Origin: Gammaproteobacteria bacterium
GTDB lineage: Bacteria; Pseudomonadota; Gammaproteobacteria; Steroidobacterales; Steroidobacteraceae
Direction of reading: 5' to 3'
DNA: 64,000 nucleotides
NCBI GenBank assembly: GCA_028293725.1
Contig: JAQGOE010000029.1
Location: 62,001 to 126,000, forward strand
In this document: positions 8,584-17,684 of the stretch, piece by piece
Numbering within the stretch: position 1 is the stretch's first letter
Layout of the letters: the number at the start of each line of letters is the position of its first letter
The notes under the pieces: generated by a model
Database searches by the model: none
What the model was told of the DNA's origin: nothing
Seen by the model: only the letters and a program-made list of their open reading frames with translations
Position numbers and translations under genes: made by a program

Positions 8584-11500
8584 TCACCTGCGGCGGGGAT
8601 GACGAGCAATCTGACCTGCGTGAACGGCGAGCATCGTCCCAAGAAACGCGAGCTCCAGCCAATTCAGTGCGCCACCGCCTCCCGAGCTTCCTTTGCCGCC
8701 CGAGCTCCCCGTAACCGTCACCGTTGATGCGCCGTTCACGGTCACTGTTGTCGAGGAAGTGGCGCTCGCCGATTGACCCGTTTCAGAGCACGTGATCGAG
8801 TACGAATAGGTTCCGGCGGTCGACTCACTCACTTCGAGACTTCCCCCGCCCGGGCCAACAGCTCCCGTCCACCCATCCGACGAGTTGCCTCCGCCGGCGG
8901 TGCATGAGTCGACGTTAGCGGTCGTCCAGGTCAGAGTCGCGGGGCTGCCCGCCGGCACCGAGGCAATGTTTGCGGCAAGCTGAACGCTCGGGGGCGGCGC
9001 TGGCAGAGGTACTGAAGACGGCGCCGAGAACGAGATCATGACGGTCGAATCAGGAGCCGTGCCGCAGATCAGGGTGTAGGTGTACGTTCCGGGGACGTTC
9101 TCGCGCACCTGGAAACTTCCGGACGGCGGTTGGCTCCCTGCCCAGCCGTCGTTGGTTGTGCCGCCAGAAGCCGTGCAGGTCGACCCATCCATTGATAACC
9201 AGGTGAGCGCCACACTCTGGCCCACCTGCCCACCCGTTGGGCTTGCCTGGAGCGAAGGAGGCCCGAACGGCAAGAAGTTGACGGAGACGAATGACGTGGC
9301 GTTCAACGGAGGAGCGCCGCAGGTCACCCCGTACGAATAGTCGTTCCGCGCTGTCTCCGATACCGTTTGCGAACCAGAGCTTGCAAGTGAACCCGCCCAG
9401 CCATCACCCGGAAATCCGCCGGTCGCCTGGCAGGGCGAAACGTTTGAGCTCCATGTAATCGTCACGGTTTGCCCAATACCCGTCACGGTCTTATCCGCGG
9501 ACACAACTACTTTCGGTGGTGCCGCAGCAACTGCGATGGTGGTCTGTGCTTGCAGGGATTGAGAGCCCGCCGTCCCGCACGTGATGCTGTAGGTATAGTT
9601 GCCCCCCGTGGATTCCACTACGTTGATGTTGGCGTAAGGCGCCATCGAAGTACCTGACCACCCGTCACCGGGAGCCCCCCCGACGAGCACGCATGGCGCA
9701 AGATTGCTTTGATACTGGACCAGGAACGTCTGTCCGGCGATGGCTGCGGAAGGACCTTGGAACACACTCAACCGCGGCGTACCTGTGTACGTCACAGTCT
9801 TCGATGCGCTCACGCTCCGCGTTCCAGTGCCGCACGCAATTGTGTAAACGTACTGTCCGAGTGCCAATTGCCCGTCCTGCCACGAGCCGTGTGGCGAAGT
9901 CGGAGCCGACGAAAACGTCTGCGTTTGGGGTCCGCTCACGCTGAAAACACAGGGACGGATATTTGCATCCCAGTTGAAAGTTACCTCGGTGAGAGCGGCG
10001 ACACTTGTCGCGCTCGCCGTGAGCGTCACACTCGGCGCCGCGCTGACGAATGTCACGCTCACCTGCCCCGTTGCGGTGTGCCCGCCACTTCCGCACGTAA
10101 CGGTATATGTATAGGTGCCTGGCGCGTTCTCTGTGACACTAACGGGTCCATTGAATGTCGTATTCGTCAACCAGCCGTCGGCAGCCGAACCTCCAGAGGT
10201 CACACATGGGAGGCCCACGGCGCTCGTCGTTACCTGTACCGACTGACCCAACAGCAAAGTGGTGGCGTCAGCGGTCACCAGCACGCTGGGTGCCAAGACA
10301 GTGAGACCTACCTGCGCCGTTGTCGCGCGAGCGCCCGTGCCGCATGTAAGCGTGTAGGTGACAGGGCCATTCGTAGTCTCGGTAACGGGAGCACTCCCCG
10401 AGACGGCCTCGGCCCCAGACCACCCATCGCCCGGATTTCCGCCCGATGCGGTACAGGGGCGCAGGTTCGCATTCCAGGAGAGCTGAAACGGAGTGTTATA
10501 CGCAGCGCTGTTGACGGACGAAAAGAGCCTGATGATGGGGGCGGACAACGTCCAGTTCACCTGCGTCTGTGCAACCGAAGTCCGAGATCCATTGGTGCAG
10601 GTTATTGTGTACGTGATTGAACCACCGTCGTAGCTCGTGACCTGCATGCTTCCCTGGGTGGAGATTGTCCCGCTCCAACCATCACCTGATTCCCCGCCAG
10701 AGGCTGTGCACGAGGTGGCGCGCGCGGAGGTCCATTGCAGAGTGATACTGATTCCCGTCGGGGAGCCGGGCGTATAGCTTGCAAGTGAAACTGTTGGCGG
10801 GGCGGCCTGCCCGTCGACCGCGGTCGTGCCCAGGTGCCCCGGATCCAGGACCGATTGAATCGTGACCGTGCCGGTAGTGCTCTTTGGATCGTCGGTTGAG
10901 CTGAAAATACCGGACAGTGCGGTCGCCAAACTGGTGGCGGTCTGCAGAGTCGGTGCGGGCGGTGAGCTGACCGGACAGACGCCCGCGCCGCTTCCACCCG
11001 GCTGTTCGACACCCCGGATCACGATCCCCGTGAGACGGCCGTTCTCATCGAACAACCCGCCGCCTGACGAACCCGCACCACCGCTGCCAATTGCGTTGAC
11101 GGTTCCCCAGAGAGTCGAAGTGAAGCCTACTCCGAGGACAGACCCCGGTACGATGTTATAGGAGGCCTGACCGTACCACCCGATGAACTGCCGGCTCGTA
11201 CCGAGTGCATGATGTGGTGTGAAGCCACCGACGAACGTGGCGCCAGTGGCGTCCCAACCGGCGTAGTAAGCATCGTTGGCCACCGGCGGTGCATCCAGCT
11301 TCACGAGCCAGGCGTCCTGTTGCTCGACGACGGTCGTCGCCCCGAACTGCACGGGATTCGCCGGGTCATAGATGGTGCCGAGCTGCGTCCCACAAGGTAC
11401 TACCGCATCCCAGTACACCGAGATGCTCGAGGCAGCGGCCGGCGCCCCGCCGTTGGGATCTCCGTTCTCGCAGTGACGCGCAGTAAGTACATAAGGAGTG

Positions 11501-12177
11501 CCGTCGCCCAGCACATCGTTCAAGAGCACGCCGGTACACTGACCAACGTTGCCTACTATGATCGCGACCGTAGCCTGGCCACCCCCTGAATTGACGCTAT
11601 CCGTGTGGCAGGCCCAGTTCTCCTGGCAGGAGGATCCGGCTGTCGGCGTCCCCGTGGCTCGGAGTTGCAGCTTGTCATAATACGGGTGGTTCGGAACGCC
11701 GCCACCCAATCCGCGATAGCCGGCCTGGAAACCGGCGACCGCGAACCGAAGCTGCCGCAAGTCAGCCGTTGCGACGCTGATCTCCAGCGCTAGCGCGTCG
11801 CCGCGCGCAATACGGCTCCACAGCTCTCCGCGATTCACGTCTTTCGCACTGTACACGTACACAGCACCGGCAGCGCTGACCCGTAATTCCGCGCTGCTTG
11901 GAAGGTAGACGGGCGTTGCATGAAAGGACATGGATACTGCGGTTGGAATCCGCAGGGAGTAGTGCCACACGCTTCGGGCGCCAACCGTCGACCATTCCCC
12001 ATGCGAGGAGACAGCCACAGCATGCCCAACCTCGACCGCGAATCGATCCGGGTCCGAGGCCGACCGCTCAATGAGCGGCGCAAGATCCGTGGATAGAACC
12101 TCGGCCTGCGGCCCGGCGTGGACTGCACTGGAAACGAGCAGCGCGCAGGCTGCGATGAGTCGCAACCTCTTGATCAT
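8584..12177 (-). CDS. Large secreted trypsin-fold protease with eight Cys-containing repeats and a GlyGly-CTERM sorting tail
   Basis: The chosen start is ATG at 12177, giving the clean signal peptide MIKRLRLIAACALLVSSAVHA; a TTG at 12213 would add 12 residues. The protease domain resembles lysyl endopeptidase-type S1 enzymes: catalytic His235 in TARHCE, Asp288 in EQQDAWLVKL, Ser371 in GAGSSGGGLFD (numbered from 12177). From about residue 445 onward come eight immunoglobulin-like repeats of roughly 85-95 residues. Each contains a CxxSGG...DGWSG loop and a YTYTITCG strand, so one disulfide per repeat is expected; the fourth repeat lacks the DGW loop. The end, SSGGGGALNWLELAF plus a second hydrophobic half and HPRRR, is a GlyGly-CTERM signal for rhombosortase processing and type II secretion. 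Length is about 1,197 residues. The repeats probably bind surfaces or polymers. Confidence 0.88.
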   Translation of the reverse strand: MIKRLRLIAACALLVSSAVHAGPQAEVLSTDLAPLIERSASDPDRFAVEVGHAVAVSSHGEWSTVGARSVWHYSLRIPTAVSMSFHATPVYLPSSAELRVSAAGAVYVYSAKDVNRGELWSRIARGDALALEISVATADLRQLRFAVAGFQAGYRGLGGGVPNHPYYDKLQLRATGTPTAGSSCQENWACHTDSVNSGGGQATVAIIVGNVGQCTGVLLNDVLGDGTPYVLTARHCENGDPNGGAPAAASSISVYWDAVVPCGTQLGTIYDPANPVQFGATTVVEQQDAWLVKLDAPPVANDAYYAGWDATGATFVGGFTPHHALGTSRQFIGWYGQASYNIVPGSVLGVGFTSTLWGTVNAIGSGGAGSSGGGLFDENGRLTGIVIRGVEQPGGSGAGVCPVSSPPAPTLQTATSLATALSGIFSSTDDPKSTTGTVTIQSVLDPGHLGTTAVDGQAAPPTVSLASYTPGSPTGISITLQWTSARATSCTASGGESGDGWSGTISTQGSMQVTSYDGGSITYTITCTNGSRTSVAQTQVNWTLSAPIIRLFSSVNSAAYNTPFQLSWNANLRPCTASGGNPGDGWSGAEAVSGSAPVTETTNGPVTYTLTCGTGARATTAQVGLTVLAPSVLVTADATTLLLGQSVQVTTSAVGLPCVTSGGSAADGWLTNTTFNGPVSVTENAPGTYTYTVTCGSGGHTATGQVSVTFVSAAPSVTLTASATSVAALTEVTFNWDANIRPCVFSVSGPQTQTFSSAPTSPHGSWQDGQLALGQYVYTIACGTGTRSVSASKTVTYTGTPRLSVFQGPSAAIAGQTFLVQYQSNLAPCVLVGGAPGDGWSGTSMAPYANINVVESTGGNYTYSITCGTAGSQSLQAQTTIAVAAAPPKVVVSADKTVTGIGQTVTITWSSNVSPCQATGGFPGDGWAGSLASSGSQTVSETARNDYSYGVTCGAPPLNATSFVSVNFLPFGPPSLQASPTGGQVGQSVALTWLSMDGSTCTASGGTTNDGWAGSQPPSGSFQVRENVPGTYTYTLICGTAPDSTVMISFSAPSSVPLPAPPPSVQLAANIASVPAGSPATLTWTTANVDSCTAGGGNSSDGWTGAVGPGGGSLEVSESTAGTYSYSITCSETGQSASATSSTTVTVNGASTVTVTGSSGGKGSSGGGGALNWLELAFLGTMLAVHAGQIARHPRRR

Positions 12178-12364
12178 CCGACGCGATGACAGAGGCGTTC
12201 TTAGGAAGGACAAAGTAGAGACCGCATCCCTGTTGATTTTTTTTGTATGGCTGCGTGACTTTCTATCTCATTCGAGCCGTAGGCTCAAGCTGGCAGCTCA
12301 GCGGAATGTCCAAATCCTCGAAGTCACCGCGCCCTTGATCGCTGCAGGCCGCCTCGGCAGGCTC

Positions 12365-13531
12365 TCAGCTCGCACGCAACGCAGTCGCGACGGGCAGCGC
12401 GGCGGCCTTGATCGCCGGGAGCAACCCGCCGATCGCGGCAATCGCGATCGCCCAGCAAAGGCTCACCACCACGAGATGCGGGGTGACCGCCATGTGAAAT
12501 GTCAGTCCGCCGGCGACCACCGCACTCCCATTAAAAAGGACCCACGCGATTCCCGCTCCGAGTAAGGCGGCGGGAATGGCCAGGATCAGCCCCTCGGCCA
12601 ACACGGAAGTGACGACCGGTACGGCGCCAAAGCCGATCGCCCGTAACGTCGCGATTTCCCGGGTTCGTGAATCCACTGCCGTATACAGGCTGCCCAGCGC
12701 CCCGCACACCGCACCGAGCCCCATCAGGCTCGCAATAAAGTAGCTGATGAAGTCGAGCACGTTGCGCAGGCCCTTGATGACCGTTTCGTTAGCCTCCTGG
12801 TCGGTCTGTACGTCGGCAGACAGAGTCGGGTCGCTCGTCACGGCATTCTTGAAAGTCTGAAAGTCCGCCGGCGAGTTGAGAATGACACTGAGCGCCGCAT
12901 ACGTGGTGTTGGGAAATGCCGCGATCACAGTGTCCGCGTCGGCCACCAGTGCGTTGTCGAAAAAGCCGCCGGTGTCCTTGTAGACGCCAACGATCTTCCA
13001 GGCGATGCCACGGGCCTTGACGGTATCACCCAGGTCGACCCCCTTGAAACGGTTGCGAATGGTCTCGCTCACCAGGAGCTCATACAGGCCGGGTTGAAAG
13101 TAGCGGCCCTCGATGACATGGACGTAGGGCCAAATCTGCCGCCACTGCGGCCCAGCCGCGAAAAACCCGATGCTGCCATGCTGATTCTTCCGCGTCACGC
13201 CGTCGATGATCATGAGAACAACGCCTGTGACGAGCGGTTTGCCTTGCGCGTCATGTCGCACCCCGGGCTTGTCGACGACCTTGTCGAGCGTCGAGCGCGA
13301 CACCGCACTGGCGAGCGACGATTGAGAGCCGGCAGCGACCACACTGAACCTATCCGGGCGCGCACCCGTCATTGCCAGGCGTTCGAGTCCTTCACCCAAC
13401 GCCAACATCGTAACGAGCACACCCATCACGGTGGTAACTGCGATCACAGTCACCAGAGAGGCCCCGAGTCGTTGTGGAATACTCCGCAACCCCGTGATTG
13501 TCAGGGTAAGCGCTTGTTGAACTCTACGCAT
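12365..13531 (-). CDS. ABC transporter permease, FtsX/MacB fold (second of a pair)
   Basis: It has 388 residues. An N-terminal helix (ASLVTVIAVTTVMGVLVTML) is followed by a periplasmic MacB-type domain of about 220 residues. Three C-terminal helices include the FtsX signature RTREIATLRAIGFGAVPVV. GAGGGAGG-like ribosome sequence overlaps the end of the upstream permease gene, 12 bases away, so the two are co-transcribed and likely form a heterodimer. Substrate export or lipoprotein release is the usual job of this fold. No ATP-binding subunit is encoded next to the pair. Confidence 0.85.
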   Translation of the reverse strand: MRRVQQALTLTITGLRSIPQRLGASLVTVIAVTTVMGVLVTMLALGEGLERLAMTGARPDRFSVVAAGSQSSLASAVSRSTLDKVVDKPGVRHDAQGKPLVTGVVLMIIDGVTRKNQHGSIGFFAAGPQWRQIWPYVHVIEGRYFQPGLYELLVSETIRNRFKGVDLGDTVKARGIAWKIVGVYKDTGGFFDNALVADADTVIAAFPNTTYAALSVILNSPADFQTFKNAVTSDPTLSADVQTDQEANETVIKGLRNVLDFISYFIASLMGLGAVCGALGSLYTAVDSRTREIATLRAIGFGAVPVVTSVLAEGLILAIPAALLGAGIAWVLFNGSAVVAGGLTFHMAVTPHLVVVSLCWAIAIAAIGGLLPAIKAAALPVATALRAS

Positions 13532-13543
13532 CTGTGTCCTCCC

Positions 13544-14689
13544 TCAACGGTTGGCAAGCGCGTCTACCGCCCGCAGGCGCAACCCACGGTAGGCGGGAAT
13601 GGACCCGGCTGCGAGAGCCAGTACCACCGCACAACCCAACCCTGCCGCGACGACGACCGGTGCGAGGGACCCGAGACCTATGAAACTGCGTGCGAGCGGC
13701 AGGAGCCGCGACGCGATCCATAGGCCGAGCACGCAGCCCACGACGCAAAGTACGAGGGTCTCCGACAAGATGAGCATCATCACCAGGGGACTCGAAAATC
13801 CAACTGTCTTCAAGACACCCAGTTCGGGTGTCCGCTCCCGGATGGATTGCATCATCAGTGCGCCCGTCGCAAACAGCAGGACGAAGAACGTAGCAGCCGT
13901 AATACGGTGTACGACCACATCCAGATCGCCGAGGTTCTCGACCTGGGCCTGCGCCAGTTCCTGCTCCGACTGTGTGAGTGTCTCGTTGGATGAGTTGGCA
14001 AATTGGCGGTCGATGGCTTGCTGGACCTGCCCAGCCTGCGTCGGATCGGCGATGTGCACGGTGGCAAATGAAATCGTATCGGCTTGGCCCGCCTGTGACT
14101 GGTTGATGTAGCGATAGTTCGCGAGAATCACGACGGCCTGATCGGGGTGCTCGATATCGTGGTAGGTACCGAGGATCTGGAATGCCCAGTCGCGTGAGCC
14201 GTTCTTGCGCGGTAGAGGCGCTTGCAGGGTAATTCGCTGGCCGACTTTCCAGCCGTACTTGCTCATCGTTACGACGCCCACGATCGCGCCATCCTGGGTT
14301 CGGGTCAACTCCTGCAGGACCTGCGCCGGCTCGCTCCGTAGCTCAGGGTACATCGACAGATACGATTTGACGTCCGTAGCGGCAATCGGGACATTCTGCG
14401 TCGCTTTCTGGTACGAACCTCCAAACATAAACCGGTATGACACGCCGGTCACCCCGGGGGTGGCCTCCAGGCGCGCCAGCATCGAGACGGGCAACGGCGT
14501 GCCAAATCGCAAGCGGCTGCCGGTATACAAGCGATCAGCGTGGGTGCTGGCCACCGCCTGCTTGATGGCGGTGTTCAGGCCCTGCAGGACACCGAACAGG
14601 GTAAAGGCGATGACGACCTGCGCTAAAATGAGAATGGTTCTACCGCGCTTGCGCCATATCCCGGCCCACACTAGCGGAAGGAACTTCAC
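13544..14689 (-). CDS. ABC transporter permease, FtsX/MacB fold (first of a pair)
   Basis: The start GTG at 14689 begins the typical permease N-terminus KFLPLVWAGIWRKRGRT; a longer frame reaching 14791 would add an unrelated 34 residues overlapping a gene remnant. The protein of 381 residues has one N-terminal helix (ILILAQVVIAFTLFGVLQGL), a periplasmic domain, and a C-terminal three-helix FtsX block (RERTPELGVLKTVGFSSPLV). It is paired with the next gene downstream. The ATPase and adaptor that normally accompany such permeases are missing; the DNA just upstream is the tail of a broken oxidoreductase gene, suggesting a past rearrangement. Confidence 0.85.
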   Translation of the reverse strand: MKFLPLVWAGIWRKRGRTILILAQVVIAFTLFGVLQGLNTAIKQAVASTHADRLYTGSRLRFGTPLPVSMLARLEATPGVTGVSYRFMFGGSYQKATQNVPIAATDVKSYLSMYPELRSEPAQVLQELTRTQDGAIVGVVTMSKYGWKVGQRITLQAPLPRKNGSRDWAFQILGTYHDIEHPDQAVVILANYRYINQSQAGQADTISFATVHIADPTQAGQVQQAIDRQFANSSNETLTQSEQELAQAQVENLGDLDVVVHRITAATFFVLLFATGALMMQSIRERTPELGVLKTVGFSSPLVMMLILSETLVLCVVGCVLGLWIASRLLPLARSFIGLGSLAPVVVAAGLGCAVVLALAAGSIPAYRGLRLRAVDALANR

Positions 14690-14787
14690 ATCCTGGCCCC
14701 CCCATTTTGAAACGTCTGCCCGCGGGCAGCATCCTATCTTGCCAACGGAGCTTTTGGCGATGCAAGTCTGTCGGGCGCCGATCCGGC

Positions 14788-14904
14788 TCACTCCGCCGCA
14801 TTAATCGGCAACCTGCGAATCCGCTTCCCGGTTGCTGCGAAAACGGCGTTTGCCACTGCCGGACTCACGGTCGCAGTGGGCACTTCTCCAACGCCTCCGC
14901 CACC
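14788..14904 (-). pseudogene. Remnant: C-terminal 38 codons of a molybdopterin aldehyde/isoquinoline oxidoreductase large subunit
   Basis: Reading the minus strand from 14904 to the TGA at 14788 gives GGGGVGEVPTATVSPAVANA, then VFAATGKRIRRLPINAAE and stop. This is the extreme C-terminus of xanthine-dehydrogenase-family molybdenum subunits, with the GG(V/I)GE glutamate loop and the ATGKRIRRLP ending. Upstream of 14904 the same frame no longer resembles the family, so only the last exon-sized piece survives. There is no start codon and no iron-sulfur subunit gene nearby. Confidence 0.7.
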
Positions 14905-15032
14905 TGCGCAGCAAAACTTCCGAGGAGCTGATTGATGGGACTGCTTATGTTAGAGAGCCACCGGAGGTACTCATCAAGATCTCGTAAGACACACCCAGTA
15001 ATACAACCTCTGGGACCGCGAGCCTTTACGAC

Positions 15033-15061
15033 TTGACTCCCGACGCACCCGACCGTAAAAA
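15033..15061 (+). promoter_or_regulatory. Candidate sigma-70 promoter for the secreted protein at 15134
   Basis: TTGACT (15033-15038) and TAAAAA (15056-15061) are separated by 17 bases, matching the consensus at five and four positions. Transcription would begin near 15068, leaving a leader of about 65 bases before the ATG at 15134. Confidence 0.45.
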
Positions 15062-15133
15062 CTCTGGAAAGCGCAGCCACTGCGCTGGCTGATGTACATA
15101 CGGACAGGAATGGCCTCTATCAGGGAGATAGTC

Positions 15134-16180
15134 ATGAAACCAACTCGGACTTTGGTCTTGCGTCCGGTAACGCATGTCATAACGGCATGTCTCGTGAGTG
15201 CCTGCTGGCTGCACCCTGCCCTCGCCGGACAGGCCACGGATGGAGCAATCGACCAGGAAGCGACCGCACGTGACAACTGGCGTGATTTTATGACGCACAA
15301 CCCCGAATCGGCTGAGGGGTGCTTTCATGCGTCGTATCCTAACTTCGTATGGGAAAAGACGGATTGTAAGGTAGCTCAACCACGCGTCCACCCCGTGCAC
15401 AGGAAGCCAACTAACGGCGCGTCGGAAGTGACAGGCAATGGCCACGATTACGTCGCTGAAGCGGCCGGCCTGATTACACACACACTCGGAACCTTTCCGA
15501 AGGTTACGGGCGTGACATCCGAATCGAGTGTTGGCGTCGCCGCATTTGGCGGAGGCGGCATCCTCGGGCCGAACGAATATACGCTGCAGATCAATACGAA
15601 CTTCACCGGAACCACCTCGGTGTGCGCCGGCCACAGCGGCTGCACTGTCTGGCAACAGTTCATTTATTCGCCGGATTACAATGTACAGGGCCAGGCCGCG
15701 GTGTTCATGCAGTACTGGCTGATCGGCTGGGGATCTTCGCGATGTCCGAGCGGCTGGGGCAGCGATGGCGGCGGCGACTGCTACAGGAACAGCGCCTACG
15801 TAGCGGCACCGGACATACCGATTACCTCCCTTGCCAAACTGACGATCTCCGGCGCCGCGGTCGCCGGCGGAAATGACACGGTTGTTTTCAACAACGGGAC
15901 CCAGGCGTATTCGGTCAGCGGCAAGGACAGCGTTGTTGATATTTCATCCGTTTGGAAGGAGTCGGAGTTCAACGTCGTCGGTAACGCCGGTGGCTCGCGA
16001 GCGAATTTCAACAGCGGCTCCTCGGTCACTGTGAAAGTGGCGTTGACTGATGGGTCCACCGCAGCACCCACCTGCGTGGCAAATGCCGGCTCCACCGGAG
16101 AGACCAACAATTTGAACTTGGGCACATGCAGCACCGCGAGCGGGACGACCCCTTCGATTCAGTTCACCGAATCGAACTGA
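15134..16180 (+). CDS. Secreted protein of unknown function, Cys-containing
   Basis: The start ATG at 15134 has AGGGAG about ten bases upstream; an upstream frame start at 15092 would bury the signal peptide. After the signal (VITACLVSACWLHPALA) the 348-residue protein has a Trp/Cys-rich first part (GCFHASYPNFVWEKTDCKV, then SVCAGHSGCTVWQQFIYSPD and RCPSGWGSDGGGDCYRNSAY). These Cys pairs suggest several disulfides. The last third is Ser/Gly/Thr-rich beta-strand sequence ending STASGTTPSIQFTESN. I do not recognise a family. It is likely extracellular or periplasmic. It is followed by a hairpin and converges with the spherulin-4-like gene. Confidence 0.75.
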   Translation: MKPTRTLVLRPVTHVITACLVSACWLHPALAGQATDGAIDQEATARDNWRDFMTHNPESAEGCFHASYPNFVWEKTDCKVAQPRVHPVHRKPTNGASEVTGNGHDYVAEAAGLITHTLGTFPKVTGVTSESSVGVAAFGGGGILGPNEYTLQINTNFTGTTSVCAGHSGCTVWQQFIYSPDYNVQGQAAVFMQYWLIGWGSSRCPSGWGSDGGGDCYRNSAYVAAPDIPITSLAKLTISGAAVAGGNDTVVFNNGTQAYSVSGKDSVVDISSVWKESEFNVVGNAGGSRANFNSGSSVTVKVALTDGSTAAPTCVANAGSTGETNNLNLGTCSTASGTTPSIQFTESN

Positions 16181-16188
16181 GCGAGGCC

Positions 16189-16217
16189 ATCGCTGAGGGG
16201 CAAAACCCCTCAGCGAT
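16189..16217. terminator. Hairpin between convergent genes
   Basis: ATCGCTGAGGGG (16189-16200), a CAAAA loop, and CCCCTCAGCGAT (16206-16217) form a perfect 12-pair stem. It lies exactly between the convergent secreted-protein and spherulin-like genes. No U tract follows in either direction, so it may act as an mRNA 3'-end stabiliser or a weak bidirectional terminator. Confidence 0.6.
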
Positions 16218-16224
16218 TCCGGCG

Positions 16225-17466
16225 TCAGTGATCGGTCACATCGAAAATGTACTGCGTATTCGTGATGCTCAATGAGATGGGCTCGCTGCTCGACAAAACC
16301 CGGTTTTCGCCGTTGAATGACCGAACCTGATACGTCACTGACTCTCCCAGTCCGCGCGAGTCCGACTCGACGAGGTGAACGTGATCTTCCAGCGAGAATG
16401 CGACAGCGTGTGCATTGACCTCGACCCAATCTTTGTCATCGCCGTCACGACCATGACTAAACACCCGGACTCGTCCATCGGCACCGACCTCGATGCGCTC
16501 TTTTGGCGCGACAACCGCGCCACCAGCGCCCGAATCGTTTGAGACTCGTTGTGATCCATCCGAAACGAGAATCTGCCAGTGCGTGCCTTGAAGGGATTTC
16601 CAGCGAAACGAAATCTTCGCCGGAACCGCGTTGCCGGATTCGTCCGTCGATGCCGGGCGAGCGGTCGCGTACAAAGCCTGAATCCCCTGGTTTGCGACCA
16701 GCGCCGCTTCCGCATTCCAATAGGTAGGAGGTCCGGCATAGGGATTGTCACCGCCGAGATCCGTGACATATAGCCAGCCCGCACCGCGCGCCTGGCTGAG
16801 CGCCAGTATCCGTCCAAGCTGATCCTTTCCCGGCGCCGCATACACAATGTGCCAGAACCGCTCAGGCGGATATTGATGAAACCAGGCCTGGTCCTGATAG
16901 TTCGTAGTGTAGTCGGCAAGGCTGCTGGATTCGGCGGTAACCAGGATGTTGGCGATTGACATCCAACAATCGTTCGCGGGCTGCGTGCCGGGATTCAGAA
17001 TGACCAGGCGCCCGCCGGCCTGGCGGGTACGGACATACTCGGCAAGTTGCTGGTAGTGGCTGTAGTGGGTGCCGCCAAATGGATTCGCCGCCAGGCAGTC
17101 TGTCGGCGCCTCATCAAAAAAGATTCCGTCGACCAGGTAGTTTCTGTAAACGGCATCGACCCGATCGCGCACTTCGGCAGGTTCGCGCTGCCCATAACCC
17201 GTATAAACATACCCAACGACGAAGATACCGCTCGCGCGGGCAGAGCGAATCGCCGCAGCAATCGCCGGTTGATAGCTCGTGTCATCGCCATTGTTTTCAT
17301 TGACGATCATGATCCCGACCGACTGCCGTCCGGGCGCAGCCCATGCATTCCATTCCGGACTGCCAGGATCCTGGTAGGACGGGACGGCGAGGCGGCTCTG
17401 CGCCCACCCAGGCCCGCAGAGGAGGAAGACCTGGAAAACGAGACAGGCGCGCCAGATTGTTTTCAT
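16225..17466 (-). CDS. Spherulin-4-family secreted protein (TIM-barrel glycosidase-like)
   Basis: ATG at 17466 gives a good signal peptide (CLVFQVFLLCGPGWAQ); an upstream frame to 17598 is not supported. The first 250 residues of 413 follow the spherulation-specific family 4 pattern: VPSYQDPGSPEWNAW at strand one, SVGIMIVNENNG, GIFVVGYVYTGYGQR, VDGIFFDEAPTDC with a paired acidic motif, and RLVILNPGT. The rest is a beta-rich appendage (FRWKSLQGTHWQILVSDGS) that may bind carbohydrate. Family members are related to glycoside hydrolases, and the IFFDEAP acidic pair could be catalytic. Substrate unknown. Confidence 0.75.
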   Translation of the reverse strand: MKTIWRACLVFQVFLLCGPGWAQSRLAVPSYQDPGSPEWNAWAAPGRQSVGIMIVNENNGDDTSYQPAIAAAIRSARASGIFVVGYVYTGYGQREPAEVRDRVDAVYRNYLVDGIFFDEAPTDCLAANPFGGTHYSHYQQLAEYVRTRQAGGRLVILNPGTQPANDCWMSIANILVTAESSSLADYTTNYQDQAWFHQYPPERFWHIVYAAPGKDQLGRILALSQARGAGWLYVTDLGGDNPYAGPPTYWNAEAALVANQGIQALYATARPASTDESGNAVPAKISFRWKSLQGTHWQILVSDGSQRVSNDSGAGGAVVAPKERIEVGADGRVRVFSHGRDGDDKDWVEVNAHAVAFSLEDHVHLVESDSRGLGESVTYQVRSFNGENRVLSSSEPISLSITNTQYIFDVTDH

Positions 17467-17684
17467 GATGGTGCCGCCATCCGTAAGTGGTTTATGGCTA
17501 CTCGCAATAAATAATAAGCCAATTCGCAATAATACGAAAGATATCGTGCTTTCGCGTATTTTCGATAACTGGCCATGGGCCCGAGAGGGACGGTGCACCC
17601 CGGGGTCTTGCGAGAAGGCTCAGTTGTCGGAATGCGAACGGCTCGCGCGTCTTTTAGTCACCAAACCGCAACGAGCATCGAGAC

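Noticed and set aside
14865..15080. 71-codon minus-strand frame upstream of the permeases
   Set aside because: It reads the oxidoreductase remnant in a shifted frame, with no independent support.
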